The notes under the pieces: generated by a model
Seen by the model: the letters and a program-made list of their open reading frames with translations, nothing else
What the model was told of the DNA's origin: nothing
The model's database searches: none
In this document: positions 18,865 to 26,322 of the stretch, one piece after another
How positions within the stretch are numbered: position 1 is the stretch's first letter
Layout of the letters: the number at the start of each line of letters is the position of its first letter
Made by a program: the position numbers and the translations under genes
Assembly (NCBI GenBank): GCA_020741275.1
Contig: DYZK01000097.1
Location: 1 to 41,430 of the forward strand
Direction of reading: 5' to 3'
Length of the DNA: 41,430 nucleotides
Source of the DNA: Corynebacterium urealyticum
GTDB lineage: Bacteria; Actinomycetota; Actinomycetes; Mycobacteriales; Mycobacteriaceae

Positions 18865-20106
18865 CTAAGCGGCCTCGCCCCCACTTTCCGTGGGGGCTAT
18901 TTTTGTGAGTACTACGCCCACCGCAGCTCCCAAGACCACACCCACCGCGAGGTTATTGGTGGCCAGGGTCGCCGTGAAGACGCACATCATCACCAACGAG
19001 TGCTGCCAAGGCAACCGCAGCAGCCCCTTGGGACTCACGGTGTACCAGGAGATCGTCTTCAGAGAGACGATGACCATCACCGCGGCCAGCGCCGCCATCG
19101 GGATGGCGGAGACGACTTGGTGCAGCGAAAGGATGAAAAGCAGCAGGAATCCGCCAGCGGCGATCGATGAGAAGCGGGTGCGGGCGCGGGACTCTTCGAC
19201 GTTGACCATCGTTTGGCCGATCATGCCGCAGCCACCCGTTCCAGCTAGCGCGCCGGCGGCAATGTTGGCCACGCCCTGGCCCCAGCTTTCCCGGGTCTTA
19301 TTGGAGGAAGTCATGGTCATACCGTCGACCAGCTGACCCGTCATCACCGACTCCACCAGCCCGACGGCGGCGAAGCCCAGCGCGTAGGGCAGCACGAGGA
19401 AGAAGGTCTCCCAGGTCCATGGGACATCCGGCATGCGCACCTCGGGCAACCCACCAGTGAGCCCACCCATGTCCCCCACGTTCGGCACCCGCCAGCTGAG
19501 GATCACCACCATCAGGGTCAGGATCGCGATGGCAATCAGAGGGGCGGGGATCGCCGCGGTGACCTTCGGGAAGATCAGGAGAGCGGCGATACCAATGGCG
19601 AAGAGCACCCACACCGGCCAGTCTGCGCCGATGATGTGCTCCAGCTGAGCGGTGAGAATCATGATGCCCAGGGCGTTAACGAATCCGGACATCACCTCGG
19701 GGGTGATGAAGCGCTGCAGCTTGGCCACACCCAGCAGACCGAAGATCACCTGGATGATACCGGCCAGCACGACCGTCACAATGAGGTAGTCCGTACCGTG
19801 GCTAGCCACCAAGGGCGCGATGACCAGGGCGGTGGCACCGGCAGCGCCAGTAATCATCGCTGGGCGCCCGCCCGTGAACGCGATGACGAAGCACAACACC
19901 ACCGTGGAAAACAGCCCCACCGCGGGGCTAACCCCGGCGAGAATGGCGAAGCTGATGACTTCTGGAATCAGCGCAAAGGAGGTGGCCAGACCTGCCAGCA
20001 CCTCGGTGCGGAATCTTTGTCGGCTGCTGAAGGCTTCGCGGAAGGAGCCCACCACCGACTGGTACGGCGGCCCCTGGGGAACGGTACGTGGCATGCGTTT
20101 CAGCAT
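18865..20106 (-). CDS. SulP-family (SLC26-like) anion transporter without STAS domain
   Basis: 413 aa, or 409 from a second in-frame ATG at 20094 that has TATGCT 7 nt upstream and may be the true leaderless start. About 11-12 membrane helices are visible, with the SulP marks VLAGLATSFALIPEVISFAI in the first helix, TGGRPAMITGAAGATA, and GGCGMIGQTMVNV. SulP proteins carry sulfate, bicarbonate or other anions in symport or exchange. The usual C-terminal cytoplasmic STAS domain is missing; the protein ends a few residues after the last helix, as in several short bacterial SulP proteins. The substrate is not evident. Neighbours give no pathway. The 3' end contains a terminator for the convergent gene. 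Confidence 0.87.
   Translation of the reverse strand: MLKRMPRTVPQGPPYQSVVGSFREAFSSRQRFRTEVLAGLATSFALIPEVISFAILAGVSPAVGLFSTVVLCFVIAFTGGRPAMITGAAGATALVIAPLVASHGTDYLIVTVVLAGIIQVIFGLLGVAKLQRFITPEVMSGFVNALGIMILTAQLEHIIGADWPVWVLFAIGIAALLIFPKVTAAIPAPLIAIAILTLMVVILSWRVPNVGDMGGLTGGLPEVRMPDVPWTWETFFLVLPYALGFAAVGLVESVMTGQLVDGMTMTSSNKTRESWGQGVANIAAGALAGTGGCGMIGQTMVNVEESRARTRFSSIAAGGFLLLFILSLHQVVSAIPMAALAAVMVIVSLKTISWYTVSPKGLLRLPWQHSLVMMCVFTATLATNNLAVGVVLGAAVGVVLTKIAPTESGGEAA
18877..18904 (+). terminator. Intrinsic terminator overlapping the 3' end of the SulP gene
   Basis: GCCCCCAC (18877-18884) pairs with GTGGGGGC (18890-18897) over a 5-nt loop and is followed by TATTTTTG on the plus strand. It serves the secreted-protein gene but lies inside the last codons of the convergent SulP gene. 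Confidence 0.8.
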
Positions 20107-20223
20107 ATCGGACTGCGGACATCCCCCACGGCCCTACCCCGGAAGGATCAGCCGCTCGGGGGCGTGGAGGTCATGCTGCGTGACTCCACGCGCAGCGCTC
20201 TTCCGGGCTGCGCACAAAAGAAA

Positions 20224-20236
20224 ACCCGCCCCGGGT
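20224..20236 (-). terminator. Weak intrinsic terminator after the acyl-CoA dehydrogenase gene
   Basis: On the minus strand ACCCG-GGG-CGGGT is followed by TTTCTTTTG. The stem is only 5 bp but the U-rich tail is good. It lies about 50 bp after the stop codon. Confidence 0.5.
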
Positions 20237-20285
20237 GCTGTGCGGCACTCCAGAGCGGATCAGTGGGCTACGGCCTGTTGCGGTA

Positions 20286-21455
20286 TTAGCCCAGAATCTG
20301 GCGGCCCATCACCATGCGGCAGATCTGGTTGGTGCCCTCGTAGATCTGGGTGATCTTGGCGTCGCGCATCATGCGCTCCACCGGGAAGTCACGGGTGAAG
20401 CCATAACCCCCAAGCAGCTGAACCGCGTCAACGGTGACCTCCATCGCGACGTCGGAGGCGAAGGCCTTGGAACCGGCAGCCATCAGGCCCAGTCGCTCCC
20501 CGCCCTCGGCGACCCCGCGCTCCGCGTTGGACGCGGCGGTGTAGATCATCAGCCGGGCGGCGTCGATCTTCATCTGCATATCGGCAAGCATGAACTGGGT
20601 GTTCTGGAAGTCCGCGATGGCCTTCCCGAACTGCTTGCGCTCCTTGACATATGCCACGGCCTGGTCGAAAGCCCCCTGGGCGATGCCGAGAGCCTGCGCG
20701 CCAATGGTCGGACGAGTGTGGTCCAGGGTTTGCAGGGCGGTCTTGAAGCCCGTCCCCTCCTCGCCGATCATGCGGGAAGCCGGCACGCGGCAGTCCTCGA
20801 AGTACAGCTCCGCAGTCGGGGAACCCTTGATGCCAAGCTTGTGCTCAAGTCCACCGACGCGGAATCCCGGGTCATCCTTGTGGACCATGAATGCAGAGAT
20901 GCCACGGGCCCCTGCCTCCGGATCGGTGACAGCCATGACGGTGTACCAGGAGGAGCGTCCACCGTTGGTGATGAAGCACTTGGAGCCGTTAATGACCCAC
21001 TCGTCACCGTCGCGCACGGCGCGGGTCTTCATCGCACCAGCGTCGGAGCCAGCCTCGCGCTCGGTCAGCGCGTAAGAAGCAAGCTCGCCGTTGGCGATAT
21101 CCGGCAGCACTTCCTGCTTCAGCTCGTCGGAGCCGTTGAGGATTAGGCCCATCGTGCCGAGCTTGTTCACGGCCGGGATGAGGGACGACGAGCCGCAGAC
21201 GCGGGCGACCTCCTCGATCACGATCACAGCCGCGAGGGAGTCCGCCCCCTGGCCACCGCACTCCTCCGGGACGTGGATCGCATTGAACCCGGATTCGTTC
21301 AGCGACTTGAGGGCCTCCTCCGGGAAGCGCTCATTTTCATCGACATCCTGTGCGTACGGGGCGATGTCGCGCTCCGCGAGGCCGCGGATGGCTTCGCGCA
21401 GCTCCTGGTACTCCTCTGGGAGCTTGAATGGTTCGAAGTCCGGGTTGAATCCCAT
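20286..21455 (-). CDS. Acyl-CoA dehydrogenase (FadE family)
   Basis: 389 aa from the ATG of MGFNPDFEPF, with GGAGG 7 nt upstream; a start 15 bp earlier is less likely. The FAD and substrate motifs are complete: YALTEREAGSDAGAM, WVINGSKCFITNGG, and RPTIGAQALGIAQGA. The catalytic glutamate is in the C-terminal IYEGTNQICRMVMG. Such flavoenzymes form the trans-2 double bond of an acyl-CoA and pass electrons to ETF. The sequence is of the short/medium or branched-chain type (FadE25-like); the exact chain length cannot be inferred. C. glutamicum lacks most beta-oxidation genes, so this gene suggests a relative with fatty-acid or branched-chain catabolism. It is not in an operon with other such genes. 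Confidence 0.92.
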   Translation of the reverse strand: MGFNPDFEPFKLPEEYQELREAIRGLAERDIAPYAQDVDENERFPEEALKSLNESGFNAIHVPEECGGQGADSLAAVIVIEEVARVCGSSSLIPAVNKLGTMGLILNGSDELKQEVLPDIANGELASYALTEREAGSDAGAMKTRAVRDGDEWVINGSKCFITNGGRSSWYTVMAVTDPEAGARGISAFMVHKDDPGFRVGGLEHKLGIKGSPTAELYFEDCRVPASRMIGEEGTGFKTALQTLDHTRPTIGAQALGIAQGAFDQAVAYVKERKQFGKAIADFQNTQFMLADMQMKIDAARLMIYTAASNAERGVAEGGERLGLMAAGSKAFASDVAMEVTVDAVQLLGGYGFTRDFPVERMMRDAKITQIYEGTNQICRMVMGRQILG

Positions 21456-21611
21456 AGGTCGCCTCCACAAATTGCGTTTAGGAATTGTGTTCTAGATAAC
21501 TATCTGACACTGTAGCGCGCCACAGTCCAGCGGGTCAGAATAGTCACGATTTCACAACTTTTCACCCCTTCCGGTTCTCGGTTTTTCCGCAGCTCAGTTA
21601 CCCTAAAATTC

Positions 21612-22358
21612 ATGATTGAGTCCCAGCCACGCAGCGACGCCAGTCCCGCATCCCAGCTAGGTAGCAAGCGCACCAGCCCTTTGGTTACTAATACTTCGCC
21701 GGGCGCAACCACCTCCGGCTCCGCAGACAAGCGAGCCCCCCGATGGGCCCGGCGCACCGCTGCAGGACTGGGTGCTGCAGCACTGGCGCTGACCGCCGCC
21801 TGCAGCGGGGGCTCCGACTCCCCCGAGGATGCCAAGCCGCAGTCGCTTTCCTCACAGACGGATCGCGAATCCACCGCCACTGCTACTGCCGACTCCACTG
21901 GCCCGGCGGCCGCCGGTGACGAGCGCAAGCGCGACGGCCTGTGCGCCACCCCTGATCTGAAGATCGACACCGACAACATGCAGGGCGCAGCCGGCAGCAC
22001 CCTGCTGGACGTCGTATTTACGAATACTGGCGACGAGGAATGCTCGCTCGAGGGCTACCCCGGGGTAAGTCTGGTGACCGATAACAACGGCACACAGCTC
22101 GGCGCCAGCGCCGAGCGCGAGGAATCCGGCGAGTCCGAAAAGGTGATCCTCCAGCCGGGAGACCGCGCGACCGCATCCGTCCGCATCACGAAGGTCGGGG
22201 CACTGGATCCTGAGGAGTGCAGCCCGAAGACCGCCGACGGGATCCGTGTCTACCCGCCGGAGGAAACCCGCTCCGCCTATATCGAACTCAAGGGACTCGA
22301 GGGCTGCACTGGCAAGGATAAGTACATGTCCGTCCAGCCGGTGCGCGCCGCTCAGTAG
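21612..22358 (+). CDS. DUF4232 lipoprotein
   Basis: 248 aa. After an unusually long polar N-terminus (about 45 residues) comes RWARRTAAGLGAAALALTAAC, a lipoprotein signal with lipobox LTAAC, so the mature protein should be acylated at that Cys and face outward. A Ser/Asp/Thr-rich linker leads to a DUF4232 domain (about 113-245): DVVFTNTGDEECSLEGYPGVSLV is its central signature, with paired cysteines. DUF4232 domains are common in actinobacterial surface lipoproteins and have no known activity. TACCCT lies 7 nt before the ATG, so a leaderless start fits the long N-terminus. It is the first of four closely spaced plus-strand genes and is 19 bp from the GT-C-like gene. Confidence 0.85.
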   Translation: MIESQPRSDASPASQLGSKRTSPLVTNTSPGATTSGSADKRAPRWARRTAAGLGAAALALTAACSGGSDSPEDAKPQSLSSQTDRESTATATADSTGPAAAGDERKRDGLCATPDLKIDTDNMQGAAGSTLLDVVFTNTGDEECSLEGYPGVSLVTDNNGTQLGASAEREESGESEKVILQPGDRATASVRITKVGALDPEECSPKTADGIRVYPPEETRSAYIELKGLEGCTGKDKYMSVQPVRAAQ

Positions 22359-22377
22359 CAGCTGAATAGGGGGTTCC

Positions 22378-24306
22378 ATGGGCGCAGCGAGGTTGGTGCG
22401 GTTTGCCGCTTTCGCCATCATTCTCGCCACCACCGCGCTCAGCGCATACCGGGTGGCTGGCCGGACCCTGTACTGGGATGACTTCCTGATTCCCGCCGCC
22501 TACGGTGCCCCGGAGCAGCTCTCGTTCACGGGGCTTTTCCGCCCCCACGACGGGCACCTCATGCCCGGCGCGATCGCCCTCCAACTGGCGGTCGACCGCA
22601 TCGCTGCCCTGGAATGGTGGCTGCCGGCCATGCTGACCGTGGTCGGCACCTTTGTATCCGCTGTGCTGTGGGCTGCTAGTGGCGTCGCCCGAGGGCGACC
22701 GCTGGTGCTCGCCCTGCTGTGCTTCTCGCCATTCCTTGGGGCTGCGCTGGGTTGGTGGTCAGCGGCCATTAACGCGCTGGCCTGGCAAATCGCTTGCGCT
22801 GTGGCGTTGTCGCTACTGCGTCGGACGCGGCCATCGTCTCGCACCCGGCTGGCTGTGCGCGGAGCTGCTGTTGCCTTCGCCGTCTGCGTCGGCCTTTTCT
22901 TTACTGAGAAGGCGCTTTCGATTCTTCCCCTGCTCACCGCGTTGGCGCTGTTCTTCCCGTCCTTCCTCTACCCACGGTGTCAGGACGACGCGACGCGACG
23001 GTTGCGAGTTCTCACCCTTGCACCTGGGTGGCTGGTCACCGCAGCGTGGACTCTGCTTTATGTCGCGGTGACCCAATCTGAGCCGTCAACTGGGGAGGCG
23101 TCGGGGTCCGTGGTGTGGGGCGCGGTGCCGCGAGCGCTCAGGGACGCTGTTCTCCCCGGTGTCCTCGGGGGGCCGTGGAGCTTCGAGCGCTGGGCGCCTG
23201 GCGGTAGCTTCGCTTCCCCATCGGCCGCAGTGGGGTGGCTCGCCGCGGGCGGGGCCGTCGTGCTCGTGGCAGTGTGGCTTTTCCGGCATGGCCAGGGCGC
23301 CGTGGTCACTCGGCTGCGGGTAGGTGGGCTGGTGCTTTCGTTGAGTTACCTGGGGCTGGTGTTCTTGGCCCTTGCCCTGGCCCGCTCTGGCACGAACACA
23401 GCGGACGTCATCACCGCCTCGCTGCACTATTACGCTGATGCATTCACCGCGGCCGTGTTGCTGTGCACCGCTGCTGCTGTGCAGGCAAAGGCCCGAACGC
23501 TACACGAGCGTCAGCTCGCCGGTTACACGCCAGCAACTGATGATGCCCCACGGGCAACCACCACGCACGGACGGAATGCCAAGGACAAGCCGCGGACGCC
23601 CCGCGCCCGTGGCGTTGTCCAGGCAATCCTCGCCATGGGGTTCATCGCTTCTTCCACCGCCACGACCATCGGCTACCTGGATAGCTGGCATAACGATGAG
23701 ACCGCCGAGTGGCTGCGCACCATCAAGTCCAGCTTGCGGGGCGCACCCGCCCCGCTTCTGCCCCAGCCCGTCCCTGCGATGATCGCGAACCGCTACGACG
23801 GCCCACGGGTGGACATCGGCGAGGTCGCCCGCTCCCTGCCAGATTGGCCCGGTGTGTCAGCTGCAACGCCACACCCCATGTTCCTTAACGACGACGGGAA
23901 GCTGGTGGCCGCGGACGTCCTGAAACTCGCGGTCAACGAGCAGCCAGACGACAAACAATGCGGGCAGCGGATCCCCTTGAACGAACCGACGCTGGTCAAG
24001 CTCAGCGCTCCGCTGAAGTTCGGCGAGTGGACCTGGGTACTGAACACCACGGCGAGCATCCCCGTCACGCTACGCATCCTGACCCCCAATGGGCTCGAAA
24101 GCTACGAGGATTCCCTGGCCCGCGCGCACCGGGTCGCCGTCCCTGCCGAACTGAACCAACAGTACGTGCGGGTCTCCGGGGGCGGAAACACGATCGAAGT
24201 TTTGGCGACCCCACAGCAGCGCTCCACCCCAGCGAGCGGCAACTACCTGTGCTTGGGAGCAGGCGCGATCGGTCCGCTCCTCCCCATGGAGCGCTCCGCG
24301 CACTAA
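22378..24306 (+). CDS. Large polytopic membrane protein, GT-C glycosyltransferase-like
   Basis: 642 aa, ATG preceded by GGGGG. About ten membrane helices fill residues 1-450. The first external loop has YWDDFLIPA (about 32-40), with the acidic pair placed as in GT-C glycosyltransferases that use polyprenyl-phosphate sugars, and FRPHDGHLMPG follows. The C-terminal 190 residues are soluble, with two cysteines (DDKQCGQR and NYLCLG) and beta-strand-like patterns, probably outside the cell. A glycosyltransferase of the corynebacterial envelope (arabinan, mannan or glycoprotein) is the best guess, but the acidic motif alone is weak evidence. It follows the DUF4232 lipoprotein by 19 bp, so the two are probably co-transcribed. 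Confidence 0.7.
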   Translation: MGAARLVRFAAFAIILATTALSAYRVAGRTLYWDDFLIPAAYGAPEQLSFTGLFRPHDGHLMPGAIALQLAVDRIAALEWWLPAMLTVVGTFVSAVLWAASGVARGRPLVLALLCFSPFLGAALGWWSAAINALAWQIACAVALSLLRRTRPSSRTRLAVRGAAVAFAVCVGLFFTEKALSILPLLTALALFFPSFLYPRCQDDATRRLRVLTLAPGWLVTAAWTLLYVAVTQSEPSTGEASGSVVWGAVPRALRDAVLPGVLGGPWSFERWAPGGSFASPSAAVGWLAAGGAVVLVAVWLFRHGQGAVVTRLRVGGLVLSLSYLGLVFLALALARSGTNTADVITASLHYYADAFTAAVLLCTAAAVQAKARTLHERQLAGYTPATDDAPRATTTHGRNAKDKPRTPRARGVVQAILAMGFIASSTATTIGYLDSWHNDETAEWLRTIKSSLRGAPAPLLPQPVPAMIANRYDGPRVDIGEVARSLPDWPGVSAATPHPMFLNDDGKLVAADVLKLAVNEQPDDKQCGQRIPLNEPTLVKLSAPLKFGEWTWVLNTTASIPVTLRILTPNGLESYEDSLARAHRVAVPAELNQQYVRVSGGGNTIEVLATPQQRSTPASGNYLCLGAGAIGPLLPMERSAH

Positions 24307-24379
24307 ACTTGAGCCTTCTTGGCAATCCGGGCGAGCGCGACTGCGCCCCGCCTCAGAACCGAAAGGCTACAACCGGACT

Positions 24380-25306
24380 ATGGCAGGTGGACTCGCCGCC
24401 CTTTTGGATGACGTCGCGCTGATCGCGAAAAAGGCAGCGGCCACGGTGGACGACGTCGCTGCGGCCGCCGGGCGCACGAGCGCGAAGGCTGCAGGCGTGG
24501 TTGTCGACGACGCCGCGGTGACCCCAAAGTTCGTCCAGGGCGTGACCCCTGCTCGGGAGCTGCCGATCATCTTCCGCATCGGGCGCGGCTCACTATTCAA
24601 CAAGCTCGTGATCATCCTGCCGCTCGCACTACTGCTGAGCTGGCTCGCCCCGTGGGCGCTGATGCCCCTGTTGATGGTGGGCGGGTTCTACCTCTCCTTC
24701 GAGGGGGCTGAGAAAGTCGCCGAGAAGCTCGGAATCGTCGCGCATCACGACGCCGGGGATGAAGAGGTCGTCGAGGAGGACGCGTTGGTAAAACAGGCAA
24801 TCCTCACGGACTTCATCCTCTCGGCGGAGATCATGGTCATCTCGCTGAACGAGGTAGCCACCGAGCCGTTCTTAAACCGCACCCTCATCCTCATCGTCGT
24901 CGCGCTGGCGATCACGCTCGGTGTCTACGGCTTCGTTGGCCTGCTGGTGAAAATCGACGATATCGGGCTACGGCTCATCGCCACCAACAAGCCCGCGGTC
25001 GCCCGCTTCGGCCGGGGCCTGGTCACGGCGATGCCGAAGGTTCTGAACACCATCGCGGTGATCGGCACCTTCGCGATGCTGTGGGTGGGCGGCCACATCC
25101 TGCTCTCCGGCTTCGACGAGCTCGGCTGGCATTGGCCACACAGGGTCGCCGCGGCAGCCAGCGACGCAGTGGCCGGCTGGGGCGGTTTCGCCGCCTGGAC
25201 CGCGGAAACCCTGTGTAGCCTCGGGTTTGGTCTGGTCGCCGGGTTCATCGTGCTTGGCATCGTAGCTGGGTGCAAGGCGATCGCGACGTCGATAAAGAAG
25301 AGGTAG
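24380..25306 (+). CDS. DUF808 (YedI-like) inner membrane protein
   Basis: 308 aa. The N-terminus MAGGLAALLDDVALIAKKAA and the following AAAGRTSAKAAGVVVDDAAV are the hallmark of the DUF808/YedI family; then FEGAEKVAEKL sits after the first helices. About six membrane segments are visible (near 75-110, 165-195, 220-245, 280-305). The family is widespread in bacteria but has no established function. GAAAGG lies rather far (about 14 nt) from the ATG. It is 73 bp after the GT-C-like gene and 7 bp before the patatin gene, so it is likely co-transcribed with the latter. Confidence 0.88.
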   Translation: MAGGLAALLDDVALIAKKAAATVDDVAAAAGRTSAKAAGVVVDDAAVTPKFVQGVTPARELPIIFRIGRGSLFNKLVIILPLALLLSWLAPWALMPLLMVGGFYLSFEGAEKVAEKLGIVAHHDAGDEEVVEEDALVKQAILTDFILSAEIMVISLNEVATEPFLNRTLILIVVALAITLGVYGFVGLLVKIDDIGLRLIATNKPAVARFGRGLVTAMPKVLNTIAVIGTFAMLWVGGHILLSGFDELGWHWPHRVAAAASDAVAGWGGFAAWTAETLCSLGFGLVAGFIVLGIVAGCKAIATSIKKR

Positions 25307-25313
25307 GGAAAAC

Positions 25314-26189
25314 ATGCTGGATGCAAGAAACGTTGCCCTCGTCCTGGAGGGCGGTGGCATGCGCAATAGCTACACCGCGGCCTGCATCGATCAGTTGCTC
25401 GCCCATGGGGTGAAGTTCGGCTGGGTCGGCGGGGTGAGCGCGGGCGCCTCGCACACCGTGAACTTCCTCTCCGGCGACCGGCTGCGTGCCCGAGAGAGCT
25501 TCATCACCCTGCCTGCCCACCCCACGGCGGGTGGGATGTCTTCCTTCATGCGGGGCAACGGCTATTTCAACTCGGACTTCATCTACGAGCAGGCCGCGCT
25601 GCCGAATGCATCCATCCCCTTCGATTTCGAAACTTTCTTCGCGGACGACACCCCCTTTTCGATCAGCGCGTTGCGGGCCGACACGGGAGAGACGGTCTCC
25701 TGGGGTCGCGGTGATCAGAAAGACGACGCGGACCTGATGCGGCAGGTGCGAGCCAGTTCCACGATCCCTGCCCTCATGCCAACGGCCTTTGTCGACGGGG
25801 TTCCCTACGTGGACGGTGCGCTGGGCGACACGGGCGGCCTCGTGCTGCCGAATGCGATCGAAGCCGGCTTCGATAAATTCCTCATTCTGGCGACGAAGCC
25901 ACGCAACTACACCCGCCCAGCGTTGAACTCACCGCAGTTGGTGCGGCTGTTCAACCGCAAGTACCCAGCGGTGGCGGAGGCGGCGTTGACGAGGCACGAG
26001 CGCTACAACGCGGTGCGGGAGCAGATGACCGAGCTGGAGCGCCAGGGTAAGGCCATGATCTTCTACCCGGAGAACATGATGGTTGCCAGCACCGAGCGCA
26101 AAGTTCGCGCGCTGCGGCGCAACTACGCGTTAGGGATGCAGCAGACGATGCGCGAGCTCCCCCGGTGGTTGGAGTTCCTGCGGGACTAG
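25314..26189 (+). CDS. Patatin-like phospholipase (YjjU-type)
   Basis: 291 aa serine lipase. The oxyanion-hole glycines are in VLEGGGMRNSYTAAC (about 11-25), the nucleophile elbow is GVSAGAS (about 41-47) and the catalytic Asp is in YVDGALGDTGG (about 165-175), which together give the Ser-Asp dyad of patatins. No signal peptide or membrane helix is present, so it acts in the cytosol or at the inner membrane surface. These enzymes release fatty acids from phospholipids. It lies 7 bp after the DUF808 gene. The pairing with a membrane protein, a GT-C-like enzyme and a lipoprotein suggests lipid or envelope turnover, which is inference. Confidence 0.9.
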   Translation: MLDARNVALVLEGGGMRNSYTAACIDQLLAHGVKFGWVGGVSAGASHTVNFLSGDRLRARESFITLPAHPTAGGMSSFMRGNGYFNSDFIYEQAALPNASIPFDFETFFADDTPFSISALRADTGETVSWGRGDQKDDADLMRQVRASSTIPALMPTAFVDGVPYVDGALGDTGGLVLPNAIEAGFDKFLILATKPRNYTRPALNSPQLVRLFNRKYPAVAEAALTRHERYNAVREQMTELERQGKAMIFYPENMMVASTERKVRALRRNYALGMQQTMRELPRWLEFLRD

Positions 26190-26281
26190 ACCCGCTGCAC
26201 AGAGATAGCTTCAAGGGGCAGGGCTAAACTCCAAGTCTCAGCTTTCAGCGAACCGGCATAACGGCAGTTCAGATAGCCTAT

Positions 26282-26295
26282 CCTTGCTGGCAAGG
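26282..26295. promoter_or_regulatory. Palindrome upstream of the metal ATPase
   Basis: CCTTGC-TG-GCAAGG is a perfect 6-bp inverted repeat, 27 bp before the proposed ATG of the P-type ATPase. It could be an operator for a metal sensor. An AATAGGCGAA stretch between it and the start offers only a weak ribosome site. Confidence 0.35.
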
Positions 26296-26322
26296 AACAC
26301 ATTAATAGGCGAATATGTGTGT

